Of a stretch of DNA of 64,000 nucleotides, positions 1 to 11,884 are shown in pieces (position 1 is the first letter of the stretch; the number at the start of each line of letters is the position of its first letter). The notes under the pieces are model-generated. The model was given only the letters and a program-made list of their open reading frames with translations. It did not search any database and was not told where the DNA came from. Location of the stretch: positions 7,740,070 to 7,804,069 of the forward strand of contig OX421967.1 of NCBI GenBank assembly GCA_949128115.1. Direction: 5' to 3'. The position numbers and the translations under genes are program-made. This DNA is from Anaspis maculata (Eukaryota > Arthropoda > Insecta > Coleoptera > Scraptiidae).

Positions 1-1
1 G

Positions 2-2968
2 GATCGGTCTATGAGCAAGAAAAAGCCGGTATCAGCAAATAAAAAAAGTAAGAGTCCTGTATGGTTCGATGTTGAGTGTAGGAACATAATAAAAAAACGA
101 AAGGAAGCCTTGCAAAAATACAACAGGAATACCAACCTTGAAAATTTTCTTGCTTACAAAAACATTGATGCGCAAGCAAAACGTTTATTTAAGTCAAAAA
201 AGAGAAATTCTTGGAGGGACTTCGTTGGTGGGCTCAACAGAGAGACGCCATTAGGTCAAATTTGGAAAATGATAAAAAGTGTGGGGAATTCTGGATTTAA
301 AGCTGGTACTCAAGTGTTGGATAATGATATTATTGAAAAAATCATGGATAAATTAGCTCCACCCCAAGTAAGAAATAGGTGTATGGATCTACCTCTATCC
401 GGGAACAATAGTGTATTAGATAAGCCTTTCACTCTTCGTGAAATTGAAACGGTTTTCCAGCAAACAAAGAAAAATACTACTCCTGGAATCGACAAAATCA
501 CTTACACCATGATTTCTAATTTGACTCTGCAAGCCAAAACTTTGCTCCTGGAAGTCTTGAACGGTTGGTGGGAAACAGGTATTGTGGTGGATCAGTTGAA
601 AACCATTGTAATTACGCTTATTAAAAAACCCCTTAAACCAAACGACGATCCATCTTCGTATAGACCTATCTCGCTCATGTCGTGTTTAACTAAAATTTTT
701 GAAGGGATGATAAAGATCAGAGTGGAATGGTTTTGCGAGTCGAATGCTTTGTTACCTGAAGGGCAGTATGGTTTCAGAAGAGGGAAAGGTACACAGGAAG
801 CATTGGAAAGGCTGGTGACTGATATACAGGTAGCTTTTTCAAGAAATGTTTATGTGGCGTGTTTATTTGTGGACATTAAAGGGGCATATGATGCAGTTAA
901 CCTGGACATTCTAAGAGGAAAGTTGGCCGAACATGGATTCTCAAATAAGGTGGTAAATAATATCTACAACTTGTATATGGATAGAATTATATATGTAAGG
1001 GACCATCTTAACCAATTACACGGGCCTAGAAGTCTCAGCCAAGGTCTACCACAAGGTTCGAAGTTCAGTCCTTCCCTTTTTAACTTGTACACTGCAGACG
1101 CACATCGGTTAGGCGTTGGTGGGACAAAATGTATCCAATTCGCTGATGACTTTTGTTTTTACTCCATAAATGAAACTTTCGAGGGTTGCGTTGGTAAGGT
1201 AAAAAGTGTAATGGACGTCTTGGGTCCTTGGCTGGACTCCAATAATTTTGAACTTAGCCAGGATAAGTCGGCGGTGATGTTTTTTAGCCGGCATCGTACT
1301 GATTTCTACGATCGATTGGAGAACCAAAGATTCAGCTTGAGTGTCGTGGAAAACTATAAGTACTTAGGAATGGTTCTGGACAAAAAGTTGCTTTGGACTA
1401 GCCACATTGAAAGTCTCAAGGGGAAATGCGAGAAGGGCTTGAATGTATTAAGAGCGGTGTCTGGTCAAGATTGGGGTGCAGACCCAAGAACTTCTATTTT
1501 ATTTTATAGGGCCTATATCCGATCGATTTTGGATTATGGGAGTATATTTTATGGATCAGCATGCAAGTCTAACCTACTGAAAGTTGAAAGGATACAAAAT
1601 AGAGCGCTTAGAATCTGCTTGGGCGTAATAAGATCGTCTCCGTGTGAAATTCTCAGGGCTGAGGCCCAAGAACCTCCTTTATGTTTAAGAAGGAAATACC
1701 TAGCGGGAAAATATCTTGTCAAAGTGAAGTCTTTGGATAGAACAGGTTACAGAACAGCATATAATCTCTCTATTGAAGTGTTGACTAACAAGTTTTGGGA
1801 AAGGAAGAATGGCCCTTTAATAGCTGAGGTTTTGACGGAAATTAAAGATATACTCGATAAAGTCCAAACTCAGGATAAGTTACCTATTTTTTACATCGAG
1901 TTTGATTGCCTCATGGTCAAACCAAAAGTTTTTATACCCGAATACACCGAGTACCACACTAATAACAGAAACATCCTGAATCATTGTTTAAAACACCTAG
2001 ATGCAGAAATATGTATCTACACAGACGGATCTAAGACAGAACAAGGTGCTGGCAGTGCCTTCTGGGTTCAGGCTGAGAACGAACAATCTCAGTTTAAACT
2101 GGGAAAACTCAACACGATTTTTACAGCGGAAATTTTTGCGGTAGTTAGAGCTCTGGAATGGATTCTGATGAGGACGGATAAGAGAAGCTATGTAATTGTT
2201 TCTGACTCTCAGGCTGTGCTAAAAACCTTGAGAAACTTTGGTATGCATTTCTGCAGAGATCGATTGATTTGTAAAATGATTGAACTGGTTAGGAAGATTG
2301 AGTTATCGGGTAAACGAATAGGTTTTGTTTGGGTCAAGGGTCATATGGGCATGCAAGGCAATGAAAAGGTCGACTCTCTCGCCAAAGAAGCAGTGGAGGC
2401 TGGTGTAGAGCAAAAAATGATAACGTGGCGGGATGCAGTCTGTCAGGTCGGTTTGAGACTTCGTGTTGGTTGGAAGGAAAAATGGACGGAATTTGTGAGT
2501 ACTTCTCAGAACCATTACGTCAAGCTTCACCCTACATTGCCTTCATCAAATTTCCTTTTAGAAACCGGACGAACAAACATTTCTAAATCTTTTGTATCGT
2601 TATGCACGAAGCTCAGAATGGGACATGGAGTGTTTCCAGCACACTTGTTCAAAATTGGCATAATAGATAGCCCTAGCTGCTCCTGTAATCGGGCACAAAT
2701 TGCAGACCTTAATCATTTGTTGTTTTCGTGTCCCTTGTACGATAACAGCAGAGGAAAGTTTTTCGCCGAATTGATCAGACAGAAAGTTCCTCTACCTCTA
2801 GACTTGACTACCTTGATGAGTTTCTTTGATGAAAGGGTGTATTTGACAATTTTTTCTTTTTGTGAAAGAGTCCCAGATTATGATCTAACTCCAGCGCGAG
2901 ACAAGTACCATAAAAATGTTTCTGTAGAGTTTATTCCTTCTCTTCTAGATTGCGCCTTTATTTATTGA
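2..2968 (+). CDS. Non-LTR retrotransposon ORF2, 3' part: reverse transcriptase + RNase H + zinc knuckle
   Basis: This frame is open from base 2, so the protein runs in from beyond the window; the first ATG in view is at 11 (985 residues from there). It begins in the basic linker that normally follows the apurinic-type endonuclease (a WFDVECR motif near residue 18), so the endonuclease lies upstream or is lost. The reverse transcriptase covers about residues 140-450, with SSYRPISL, QYGFRRGKGT, a GLPQGSKFSP motif and the catalytic FADD at about 377-380. A type I RNase H domain follows at about 665-800 with the D-E-D-D series visible (TDGS, TAEIF, SDSQ, EKVDSL). A CSC...H...C zinc knuckle sits near residues 890-907. 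RT plus RNase H plus knuckle fits the I/Nimb/LOA-like clades of non-LTR elements. There is no internal stop over 985 codons, so the copy is young. The clade assignment is inferred. Confidence 0.9.
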   Translation, partial: DRSMSKKKPVSANKKSKSPVWFDVECRNIIKKRKEALQKYNRNTNLENFLAYKNIDAQAKRLFKSKKRNSWRDFVGGLNRETPLGQIWKMIKSVGNSGFKAGTQVLDNDIIEKIMDKLAPPQVRNRCMDLPLSGNNSVLDKPFTLREIETVFQQTKKNTTPGIDKITYTMISNLTLQAKTLLLEVLNGWWETGIVVDQLKTIVITLIKKPLKPNDDPSSYRPISLMSCLTKIFEGMIKIRVEWFCESNALLPEGQYGFRRGKGTQEALERLVTDIQVAFSRNVYVACLFVDIKGAYDAVNLDILRGKLAEHGFSNKVVNNIYNLYMDRIIYVRDHLNQLHGPRSLSQGLPQGSKFSPSLFNLYTADAHRLGVGGTKCIQFADDFCFYSINETFEGCVGKVKSVMDVLGPWLDSNNFELSQDKSAVMFFSRHRTDFYDRLENQRFSLSVVENYKYLGMVLDKKLLWTSHIESLKGKCEKGLNVLRAVSGQDWGADPRTSILFYRAYIRSILDYGSIFYGSACKSNLLKVERIQNRALRICLGVIRSSPCEILRAEAQEPPLCLRRKYLAGKYLVKVKSLDRTGYRTAYNLSIEVLTNKFWERKNGPLIAEVLTEIKDILDKVQTQDKLPIFYIEFDCLMVKPKVFIPEYTEYHTNNRNILNHCLKHLDAEICIYTDGSKTEQGAGSAFWVQAENEQSQFKLGKLNTIFTAEIFAVVRALEWILMRTDKRSYVIVSDSQAVLKTLRNFGMHFCRDRLICKMIELVRKIELSGKRIGFVWVKGHMGMQGNEKVDSLAKEAVEAGVEQKMITWRDAVCQVGLRLRVGWKEKWTEFVSTSQNHYVKLHPTLPSSNFLLETGRTNISKSFVSLCTKLRMGHGVFPAHLFKIGIIDSPSCSCNRAQIADLNHLLFSCPLYDNSRGKFFAELIRQKVPLPLDLTTLMSFFDERVYLTIFSFCERVPDYDLTPARDKYHKNVSVEFIPSLLDCAFIY

Positions 2969-3779
2969 AACTTTTCACTCTCGATTGGGTTAAAAAAAGG
3001 ATATTTTGAAAATTTGTCGTGGCTAATGGACCATGTTGTCCAAAGCCAAGGAAAAGTGTCTTGCCCGAAGCGGGTTCATCACTTTCTCCACACACACACA
3101 CAAGTGAACCTACTATAACACCTTTTTTGACATGTTTGGTATTATTTCTGACCAAATCGTACATTCTGATCCCAAAAATAAGTATGAAATTTTGATAGAG
3201 ACGTGTTTAAACCAGTTTTATTATAAAAAACATGATTTTTCTCTCTCAAAATTGATGTTTTGTAATTCTGCTTCCATCACTGTCAGTTATCATATCTTTG
3301 ATTTTGACTTGAACAGTTAGTTTGGGCTATTGGGCACAAAAATATCATTTGCTGAACTTTTTTTCGGTTTTCACAAAGCCACGGAGTGATTTTGTTTCTT
3401 GAGATGTATCATGTCAAAGCTTGATGTGACGAAATGTGCTATTTCACAGAAAAAAATAGGCTAGGATCAGAATGTAGCGTTGATTTGGTACTTTATTCAT
3501 TTCAAGGCATGGGAATAGTTTTCTCTATCAAACCAAATGGGAAAAGCTGGAATCGGAGTCGTATTTTAGTCATGACATCTTTTTTCTTCCGACATTGCGG
3601 GCTTTTGGAATGAAATTTCTACATGATGTACGTTTTGACCTCCGCTGGACGTCAGCAACCTCATCAGGTATGAGTTGAAATGAAGCATGTTTTGGCGGTT
3701 TTGCCATGAATTTTCTAAATCAGGATTCTTGACATAACATTAGTAACTCCATGTCAAATCATAATTACCATCATGGTTA
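2969..3779. other. 3' flank of the non-LTR element, then no recognised gene
   Basis: The first ~150 bases after the stop are probably the 3' untranslated part of the element (low complexity, with a short CA run near 3090-3105). No poly-A tail or target duplication is evident, so its 3' end is not fixed. The rest is AT-rich with only short open stretches, and I see no gene. Confidence 0.4.
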
Positions 3780-5112
3780 CCATATCGCTGTGCTAGAATG
3801 ATAGTAAGATAACTTCAAATTTCTGATTTTCGGATTATTTCAAAATCTATAGCTCCAAGCTATTCTCTACCTGGTAATAAAATCGAATTACTCAGAATCA
3901 TCATGCAAGTACATAAAAAATGAATATCTCACTGTTATAATTATCTGTTTTTTGAACAGTTCTGGTCTAATACTCGGACATCTCAAAATGTTCTATTTCT
4001 TCTACTGAGAAATAGATCGAATTCGATCTTGCCTTCTGGTATAATACGAAGACATTTCAACATGTCTCAATTTAACAACAAATCTGATTTGGAAATTTCA
4101 AGTTGTCCTTGTTTTTGTTATCTCAGAATTTTACTGTGAAAGATGTCTCACTCTTATACCAAAAAACCAACTGATTCAATGAAAGTCTTCAGATATTTCA
4201 TTTTAACTCACTATTGCACAAACATACCCTCATGCGTTTGTAAAATATCTTACTTTTCTCTAAGTTGTCCCACTATTTGACCAGAAATGTTCCGTGAATT
4301 GTTTGAAATGACTTATTAATTTTAAGTTATCTCCAATGTACAATTGCCATGATTTCGTTATCCACAGGTCAGTTTGTATTGGGTAAAACTGAACCAAAAC
4401 GATGGATAGATGCGGAGGCAGACTATATTGGTTATAGCTATGGCCAAGACTGCCAAAAGTAAAAGAAATCGTGAAAATTGGTTCACAGGATGAAATGTTC
4501 GATGAAAAATCTTGAATAATTGAATGACAAAGTTATGAACTTTGACATTTTTCAATATTTGACACACGACAGTTAGCGAAACACTATCTACTGTTCTGAA
4601 TACAGTTTTCCAAGGACGTTCAAATGAATTTCCAATTTCTGATAGTGACACTTTTATTTGTCAGATGACAGCCAAAAACTAATGAGCTTATTCCATGTCA
4701 TACAATAGTTGAGGATAACTATGAAAAATATGTTGAACCAGGCTATGCTTACTGTGCAATACTCGGACAACTTGAGAAAAAAGAGGGATAAATTCAAAAT
4801 CACTCCACGAATTCCTGACGAATAGTAGGATAACTTACATGAAAAAACGGACACCTTCCAACAGAACCATCATTTCTAACAATATACAAGGATATGTTCA
4901 CTTTTTGATTTTTTTCTCAAAGAGTAAATGTGATTTCATAATGAATTCCTCACAGGTCTATCAGGAGCGATATAATACAACTGGAAAATTAAAAAATCTC
5001 TGAAATTTCGAAAAGAAGAGTGTTTTTCGTTCTTCTGAAATGTTCAAGTGGCGATTACTCAAAACTATGTTTCTCAAGTTGTCTTACTATCATTCTAGTA
5101 CAGCGATATCAG
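3780..5112. repeat. Degenerate foldback (inverted-repeat) element
   Basis: The outer ends mirror each other. A ~35 base stretch at about 3780-3815 (ATATCGCTGTGCTAGAATGA...) recurs as its reverse complement at 5077-5111 with only a few differences. The interior holds degenerate short repeats in both orientations (variants of AGTAAGATAACTT and of AATACTCGGACA). No coding capacity is visible. Inferred to be an old non-autonomous inverted-repeat element; the inner arms are too diverged for me to trace fully. Confidence 0.5.
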
Positions 5113-5189
5113 CCCCCTTTTGGTCATTTTTGTACAGGGTGTTCACGCAAGAGGGATACCTCCCTCTCAAAAATTTTCTTCTCATGATT

Positions 5190-5800
5190 ATTAAAATAAG
5201 AAAAAACTTTCCTGGAACAATTTTTCCGTAGGCTCTGAATATGTCAAGTATAATTTTCCATTTCGTGCCATGTACAGAGTGTCGCATTTTTTCTGCATTT
5301 TTTCGAAACACCCTGTATTCCATCATCACAATCAATGCAGCTGTTATCCTGATTACAAAAATGCATGACACTTCCGAAAAATTTTCGAAACAAATTGAGA
5401 AATTTACAAAAATTTCATTTTTTTCCATATGATGGATCCATTTCCGAATTCAAATATGTTCAGAATATTCTGTTCTACTTCTAAATGATATGGAATGACA
5501 TAGAATGGCCAATTAAATATCCGGGACATATCTGATTTCCAAAATGAATCCATCGTTCTAAAAAAGAGATATTTTTGAGATGACATTGTGAATTTTTCAA
5601 TTTTTTTTTTAATTTAGAAGTGTCATGTATTTTTGTAACCAGGCTAAGAAAGTGAATCGATTGTGATGCAGATGACGAAATACAGGGTGTTTCGAAAAAA
5701 TGCTAAAAATATTGTAGCACTCTGTATTTGGCACAGAACGAAAAAGTATACTTGACATTCTCAGAAACTACAGAAGAATTATTCGCGAGTGCCTATAACC
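5190..5800. repeat. Foldback element with mirrored ACAGGGTG-type motifs
   Basis: About 5215-5420 matches the reverse complement of about 5587-5790. Both arms carry GTCAAGTATA, a TACAGAGTG-like box, the run GCATTTTTTCGAAACACC ending in CTGTAT, and ACAAAAATRCATGACACTT in the same order. A further TACAGGGTG at 5137 and a TATACGGGGCGTG-like mirror near 5908-5918 suggest the full element may be 5133-5920. No transposase is seen. Confidence 0.7.
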
Positions 5801-5920
5801 AGAAATGTTAAACCGTCTTTCACCCTTCCAAAAACTTTCGAACCGATGGTGAGCGTGAAACAATTACTCAAGTCAAGGTACAAATTCAATTGTGAGAACG
5901 TTTTGAGCACGCCCCGTATA

Positions 5921-6295
5921 CGCGCTAGTTCGTTGTTGTCCAGCAATTTGTGAAAGAAGACCGCGGTCAGGAGAAACAGGACGCAGAGAATTGACTATAG
6001 AGGGTGTTCGCCGGAAAGCCAAGTCCAGAGGGCCCAAGAGCGCGAATACCTTTCTATGAAGGTATCCAACAAAGGACGAGGCTCAACAGTGGCTGTACCT
6101 GATGGCAGACAGTAGCGCAGATACCAGCACGTGCAGGCAAATTCAGAACGCACGCGTGAGCCTTACCATACATTTTTCACGACAAAGCCTAACCCTAAGC
6201 AACTATCCCAACTCACCAAGACTAACCCTCCGCTTGTCGAGGTCATCACTCCGCCACACGATATACCGAAACGAGAGACCTCATTTCTATCGGGC
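5921..6295. other. GC-richer unique stretch, no recognised gene
   Basis: Base composition changes sharply here compared with the AT-rich flanks. Short open stretches exist in two frames, but none shows a domain, start context or homology I recognise. It leads directly into the minisatellite and may belong to the same unit. Confidence 0.3.
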
Positions 6296-6860
6296 CTGGA
6301 TCATTCAGGGGTTCCAACTCGACATCCTCGAGGGGGTTGAAACTCATCGTCGGGGAAACGCAGCATCCTGAAAGGGGTTCGAAACTCCTCGTCAACGGGT
6401 CTCAACTCGACGACTTGGATAAGGGTCAGAACTCAACACAGGAAGGGTCTCGGCACATCGACCTGGCGAAGGGCTGGAACTCATCGTCGGAGGGCTCTGA
6501 CTCGACACCTGGAGACGGGTCAAGACTCAACGTCCAAGAGCTCTGACGCGACATCCTAGAGGGAGTTGCAACTCAGAGTAACAACTCATCGGCCTCTATG
6601 AGGGTCAAAACTCAACCTGGAGGGTTCTCGACTCAACGTGCCTCCAAGGGGACCAAAACACGTCTTCGAAGGGTTTCAACTCGATTTGCTTCGGGAGACC
6701 TTCGAGACACATCAGCCGGGGAATCGACTCGTCATCATCCAAGTGGGCTGGGACTCATCATTGGGGCTTCGACTTTACGGCCTCCAGGAGGGCCGCGACG
6801 CAACATCAACGGGTTCTAACTCAGCTTCCGCGAAGGGGACTGAAACTCTTCGCTAACAGA
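6296..6860. repeat. GC-rich ~24 bp minisatellite
   Basis: About 19 diverged units of roughly 20-27 bases share the core GGGTYnnAACTCRACRTCC followed by a purine-rich GAG/AAG. Examples begin at GGGTTCCAACTCGACATCC near 6308 and GGGTCAAGACTCAACGTCC near 6517. Unit length varies and is not a multiple of three, so a coding role is unlikely. The stretch is GC-rich in an AT-rich setting. Confidence 0.65.
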
Positions 6861-7794
6861 CCCACAGAAGCACTAGGCAACGGACGTGACAAGTCGGGAG
6901 CGGACGGCAGCCCAAGAGGATTGGTCCAAGTACCACGGTCAATCCCCGGCGATATCCTTCATTCCCAGCATTCGGAATATTTCATTGCATCCAAAACGAT
7001 CGCGAACGGCGTATAAACAGCTCGGGTAACTTGAGTAGCGCGCTGGAATGTGGCGATGCTAACACGAGAAGAGCGGATGATGGCCACGTCGATGAGACTG
7101 GGCGGTGACCGGGCAGCGCGGAGCGTCTGGTATGATGTGCGGGTGTGCTTTACTTCATTCGCGCCAATTCACCATTCCATCGGACGTCGAGCATAGACGG
7201 TTGTTGGATGTCGAAGTGGGACACGTGAATCATGTTGTAGAGCTTCGCGGGATTCTCATGAATGAATCGAATAAGTAGCGACATCTTTTAATGATGCCTT
7301 GACTTTGAAATATTCACATATATCTCGATTTCACGGCTTTGCATTATTTTTCTCCGGATTATTTTCGGCTCGCCAAATGCGAGAGGCTTTAACCTTTGAC
7401 CACGTCCGTTACCTTTAATTTCATCACTCCAGTCATTTTGAGCTCTAAAATGGGCGTCAATTCAGTTTTTAAAAGCACTTCAATTAGAATCGGCCAAAAA
7501 TTAAAAGTTCCAACAAAATTTGCTTTTTTTTGCGCACTCGTTATACATAATACCATGACAGGCAAATTGAACATTTTTGCCATGAGTTTCTACCTGGGTA
7601 ACCTACCTACCTGTTAATCGAATTATGTAAAAAATATCTAGATTTTGTGCGTGTCACATTTCACGTCCTATCCGTATGTGTTTACTTATTGATTCATATG
7701 CCAATGTTAGCTTATAAGTACCTACATAAGCCATACAATAGAACTAATGACTCATTGAGTTAATGACCTGACCTGCAAACATCTATTCATTTTT
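6861..7794. other. No recognised gene
   Basis: The first ~300 bases remain GC-rich (to about 7200) and then give way to AT-rich DNA. I see no domain, RNA gene or repeat that I can name. Confidence 0.3.
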
Positions 7795-7830
7795 ACTTCC
7801 CCGACCCACCACCCAACGAGGAGGGGAAGT
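7795..7830. repeat. ACTTCCCC...GGGGAAGT hairpin, repeat-family end
   Basis: Inverted octamers ACTTCCCC and GGGGAAGT flank a C/A-rich centre. The same design, ACTTTCCC...GGGAAAGT around a C-rich CCCAC(C/G)AAC centre, is found at 48878-48912. It appears to mark the edge of a dispersed repeat family. Confidence 0.45.
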
Positions 7831-7908
7831 ATTTCATAAAAGGTTCGAAGAAAAATGCATTTTAACATTATACCCAATACCCAATAACCCAGACGAGCTC
7901 GACCAGAA

Positions 7909-9224
7909 ATGTTGCTCGTGCCTGAGGTAAAGAGCAGTAATAATAATTTTTATTACTATTCTGACTACAGTTTTGGGAAAATGAATGAACCAGTAAATGG
8001 CCCTTCCTGGTTGCAATCCAGCAAGAAAGGTGGACTTCAGTCGTTCCAGACCAAGACCTACAGTGTTGTAAAAAACGGTATTCGGTTGCTGAAGCCAGCT
8101 TACAATTTGGGCAGACTCCTGGGGCTAATCCCCGGGTACAACTTTGAAACGTGCGCGGTTGAACACGCCCTCCGAAGCAAGATCCAAGCGATATTTTTGT
8201 GCATCATCTTGCTGATCCCGACCGTCGGCTATCAAACCCAAAAATATCAGATCATCGTCGGCCAAGGCAGATACAAAAGCAGCATTATGTCGTTCGCCAT
8301 TGAAAGCGTGAGCGAAAGCCTGGGGTTCCTGTCAATCACGGCGATGTCTCTGGGCTCGAATTGCTTCAACCGAAAGCACTGGACAAAGCTCAACGACGCT
8401 TTCCACACGCTCGACAAATTGCTCGCTTCAACCAAACAAAGTGTTTTGAACTCGATCAACGTTCAACTTATCGTGGTTCACATTGCATATCTGGCGTACA
8501 TTGTCAACCTTCTGGTCACGTACGCTTTATGGTCGAATTTGCGGGTTTACGTGCCTTTCGCAACGCAAGACGTGTCCTTGTACCTGCAACTATACCCTTG
8601 CTTGCTGGTGTTCAACATTGCAACGGCGTTCAAGATCAGGTACAGAGAGCTCAACCAACTGCTGATGACCAACGCTCCGACTCTGAACCAGCTGCACAAA
8701 ATCAACAAGCTGTGCTGCAAGCTGACGCAAATGGTTCTGGGATTCAACAAGGTTTTCGGCTGGTTCTTGCTCACGTACGTAGCCAGAACCATCACGATTC
8801 TTTTGGACTTGGTGTCGTTCTTCTTGCAAACAGCGGATGGACAGAAGTCGGTTCAAGTGCTCGTGCTTGCGACGCAGGTGCCAAGAGTCATCTTCACTTC
8901 AGTAAGCAGTGAAGATTATATGTTCGCTATATGTAAAGGTATCAGATGCCTATAATATATTTGCAGGCTTTTACGACGCTAATGGTAATGTCTCTGGATA
9001 ATGTCAAGCGCGAGAGACAGAAGATGGTCTTGCTGTGCTATAAATTGCACGCAGGGCTTCCTGCTGAGTCTGCGGTGAGCAACGAGGTGGGTTTGTTAAT
9101 GCAGCACAGCGAGCTGGTTCGATTTACCGCCGCGGATTTCTTCGAAATCGATCGCAGCACTTTACTGGGCATCGTCGCGACTATGACTACGTACGCGATA
9201 GTCATCATTCAACTTGAGGAGTGA
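7909..9224 (+). CDS. Gustatory receptor-type chemoreceptor, copy 1 (two exons)
   Basis: A seven-transmembrane chemoreceptor of the insect gustatory receptor superfamily, which act as ligand-gated cation channels in sensory neurons. Exon 1 is 7909-8901 (331 codons), the intron is 8902-8966 (65 bases, donor TCA|GTAAGC, acceptor TTTGCAG|GCT, phase 0), and exon 2 is 8967-9224; total 416 residues. The late phase-0 intron and the C-terminal TYAIVIIQL, matching the family TYhhhhhQF motif in TM7, identify the family. Hydrophobic segments fall near residues 90-115, 125-155, 185-215, 220-245, 280-310, 325-350 and 390-412. A second in-frame ATG at 7981 would give 392 residues; the duplicates at 36 and 53 kb start 14 residues later than that start, so it is the more cautious choice. 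It is clearly diverged from those copies, though NLGRLLGLIPGYNFETCAVEH is nearly shared. The ligand is unknown. Confidence 0.9.
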
Positions 9225-9267
9225 CTGAGAAGGAGCTTGTAATCTTTCAACCCACCCCTCTTATAAA

Positions 9268-9273
9268 AATAAA
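9268..9273 (+). promoter_or_regulatory. Polyadenylation signal AATAAA of Gr copy 1
   Basis: A canonical AATAAA lies 44 bases after the receptor stop codon, in a short C- and A-rich trailer. Confidence 0.55.
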
Positions 9274-11310
9274 CCTTCCCCAAAGAAGAAGAAGAATCCC
9301 CTTTATGTTGAAGACTTAGATTTGGCCAATCTTGTTTGTCTAGTATTGTTTGTTAGGACTTTCGTTGTTTCGTAGTTACCCAAAGTAGTACAGGTAAGTG
9401 AAGGCTTGGAAATAAAACGCAGCGACTTCAAAATCAACAATGAACAATTGTATTCCAAAGACAAATATATCGACTCATGTGCAATCATGCAATATCAATT
9501 AAATTACACCACCCTCCCACTATTTGAAATGCAGTGGGTAACCCACTGATGCAGAGAGAACAAGAGAAAGACGAGAGAGAGTATCGCTCTCGCTAGAACA
9601 GATCATATTAGTTCCAGTAACCTAGATTGTTGAGGAACCTGTATAGCGGAAACTAAACGGCAGAACCAAAATGTGAGCATCGCCGATACATCACTTGGCG
9701 CTAAGGGAAAGAAAAGGGAGACAAACGTTTATTGGTAAGTTCTGCGGTGACCTAAATTGACGAGGGATCTAAAGGGGAATAGAGACGAGTTTGGCTAAGC
9801 ACAGGTTCTCTTGAACGGGCCCCTGCTGCCGAAAGAAGAAAAGAGAACAGTGTTGCATATGCGGATGTCTATTAATGGACCATAATAAAACATGAAAATA
9901 AAAGATCAAGAATAAACATGATAAACATGGTCAATAAAATCATCATAAATTATTTACTACAATAAATACCTCAACATGGCTCGAGGTGAATCAACAATAT
10001 CAAAAACCAAGTCTTAACAGTTGAAGACGTACATTATTTCATGAGATAACAAAGTGAGGGAAGATATCTTCTTTCACAAGATATCCTTCTCTTACAAAAC
10101 ACGACAGCAAGTAAAAATATCCGTTGTGCCAAATATCTTTATCTCACAGGACTCAGGCATGGATATAGAAGACAGTCGATCAGTGTAATATGAATCATAG
10201 TAAACAAAAGTATGAAGAAATCATTAAAGCGATTCAACTCGACTGAGAAGAATACCACAACCATGCCCATCAAGTATGACAGCATACCTCGTAGCTCTCA
10301 AAACCACGTCACCCGTTCTACAGGTCAACGCTTTGTTGTCTCGCCAGACCCTGGCTCTCGGGGTAGTTCGGTCGCAGGTCATCTGGAAATCTTGTGACGA
10401 CATCGTTCTACTCTTTCGTCTCTCTCAAGCATCAACAACAGTGACCCACACGCTACGTGTATTCCCTTTATCCCCTGAACGTTATTATCCCGTTAATTGT
10501 TACAATTGATAATGTCCAACTGACAGGAAACAGAACAACTGAATCACTTATCTTCGAGCATTCTGAAGGCACGGCAGCTATACTCGGGAAGTCTCCAACA
10601 TCGGAAGAGACTTGAATCTTCTCTTTTCTATGATCTGGAGCAGAAAATACCCAGTTTTTCTTGTGTTTTTCTCTTAGACATCTGCCGTCATTTTCTACAC
10701 TTCTTCAACTCCCCGTTACTTGACGACGGCATCTCCCTTTTCAGGTGTATTACCAAAGCTCACGATGTTTCAAATTGAATTCTTTATAGGCTGAAGAGCC
10801 GGTCGATTTCAAGCTTAAAGTGCTTCGACGAAGCTTTCAATTTCCTCCTTGGTTAACAGCTTGAGCTCAGATTGAGTTTCAGTTTGAGTTTCACCTTAAT
10901 AGTTAGCTTGATCTGAATACATCAACCGATTATATCCATCAATAAAAAACCTCACATATTGATATGTTCCACTCAACAATCGAAGTCCGAGTTTTTTGGC
11001 ACAAGAACCAAATCTGTTGACACTAATTGGAGCTACAACGTGGCACCATTGTCAAATCTCATGATACTCACCTAAACTCACGTTTATTTGGCTGAAAAAT
11101 TTGAAACTTTGACTCACAATTTTTTTTCAACAATGCTAGGCCTATATTCGAGTTTTGAAGAGAATAATTTCTTCGAAAAACCACTTCGACCAAATTTTAG
11201 AAAACTTCTAGCCAAATAATCAAATGAACTATTGACATTGCAAATCTCAATCGTAGGCCGTCTGCCACTCCCCACAAGATCGTTCCTTTTCCACCGCGAG
11301 GTCCCGTTTG
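9274..11310. other. No recognised gene
   Basis: Mixed composition. The part at 9530-9860 contains a purine-rich GAGAGA run and a palindrome-like GTGGGTAACCCAC, and could be a decayed LTR, but I find no matching partner. Around 10200-10500 several short frames are open without any domain. No RNA gene is recognised. Confidence 0.3.
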
Positions 11311-11530
11311 TCAATCACAAGCATCCACTCCTGAAGCCGATCCTGTCCGATCTTGTACCGACCGGCGCTCCCTCCATCGTCTCTCCCCTCTTCTCCACAG
11401 CTTCCCACACATCACACCACACCACAATCTTCTAGGTCTTCCCCTGCTTCTTTTCTTTATTGTTCTAGCTTCAAACACTCTCCTGGTTATTCTGTTTTCA
11501 TCCATTCTCTTGAGATGACCGAACCATCTT
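11311..11530 (-). pseudogene. Non-LTR retrotransposon C-terminal tail, fragment
   Basis: Read on the minus strand, this encodes the basic tail common at the end of many LINE reverse transcriptases: a HVxRM-like MDENRITRRVFEA, then KKRSRGRPRR.W, then RGERRW...DRTG and a stop just below 11311. The arrangement RGRPR-W-(V)-(RG)-W-DR is typical of these C-termini. No RT core is recognisable upstream (higher coordinates), and the frame is lost after about 11505, so this is a short 3' relic. It lies about 350 bases from the SWIM pseudogene and is unrelated to it. Clade not assigned. Confidence 0.6.
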
Positions 11531-11884
11531 AATGGGATCTTATACGAAAATCACAAAATGCGATTCTCTTATGTGAATCGATGCTCAAGTACCTGAAACT
11601 AAATACTGTGAAGATGAAACATGAAAAAAGTCGGCCCAGGGAAAAGAACTTGAAATTTGGCACTTCACACTCCCTCTGTTTAAATCAACTGAATTCGCGG
11701 CTAAACTCATCCACCAATGAAACGGAAGCAAGACCGCAGTTGACATAAAGCAGCGTTGCCACGTTGTCATTATTTACATGTCTTTCATTTATCTAACATC
11801 ATATTCCTGATTCCTCTTGTTGTGAGAGTTTGCGGTCATCTTTGCTGAACGTATTGAGTTGTTTTTTGTGCTAAAGTGGGAAAA

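Noticed and set aside
6102..6856. Overlapping frames in the minisatellite as a repetitive protein
   Set aside because: Unit lengths vary and are not multiples of three, so no single frame runs through.
8361..8912. 183-codon frame overlapping Gr copy 1 in another frame, and antisense frames over Gr copies 2 and 3
   Set aside because: They are shadows of the receptor exons; the receptor frame has family motifs and splice logic.
9530..9860. Possible LTR of an unidentified retroelement
   Set aside because: No second copy, primer site or coding region could be paired with it.
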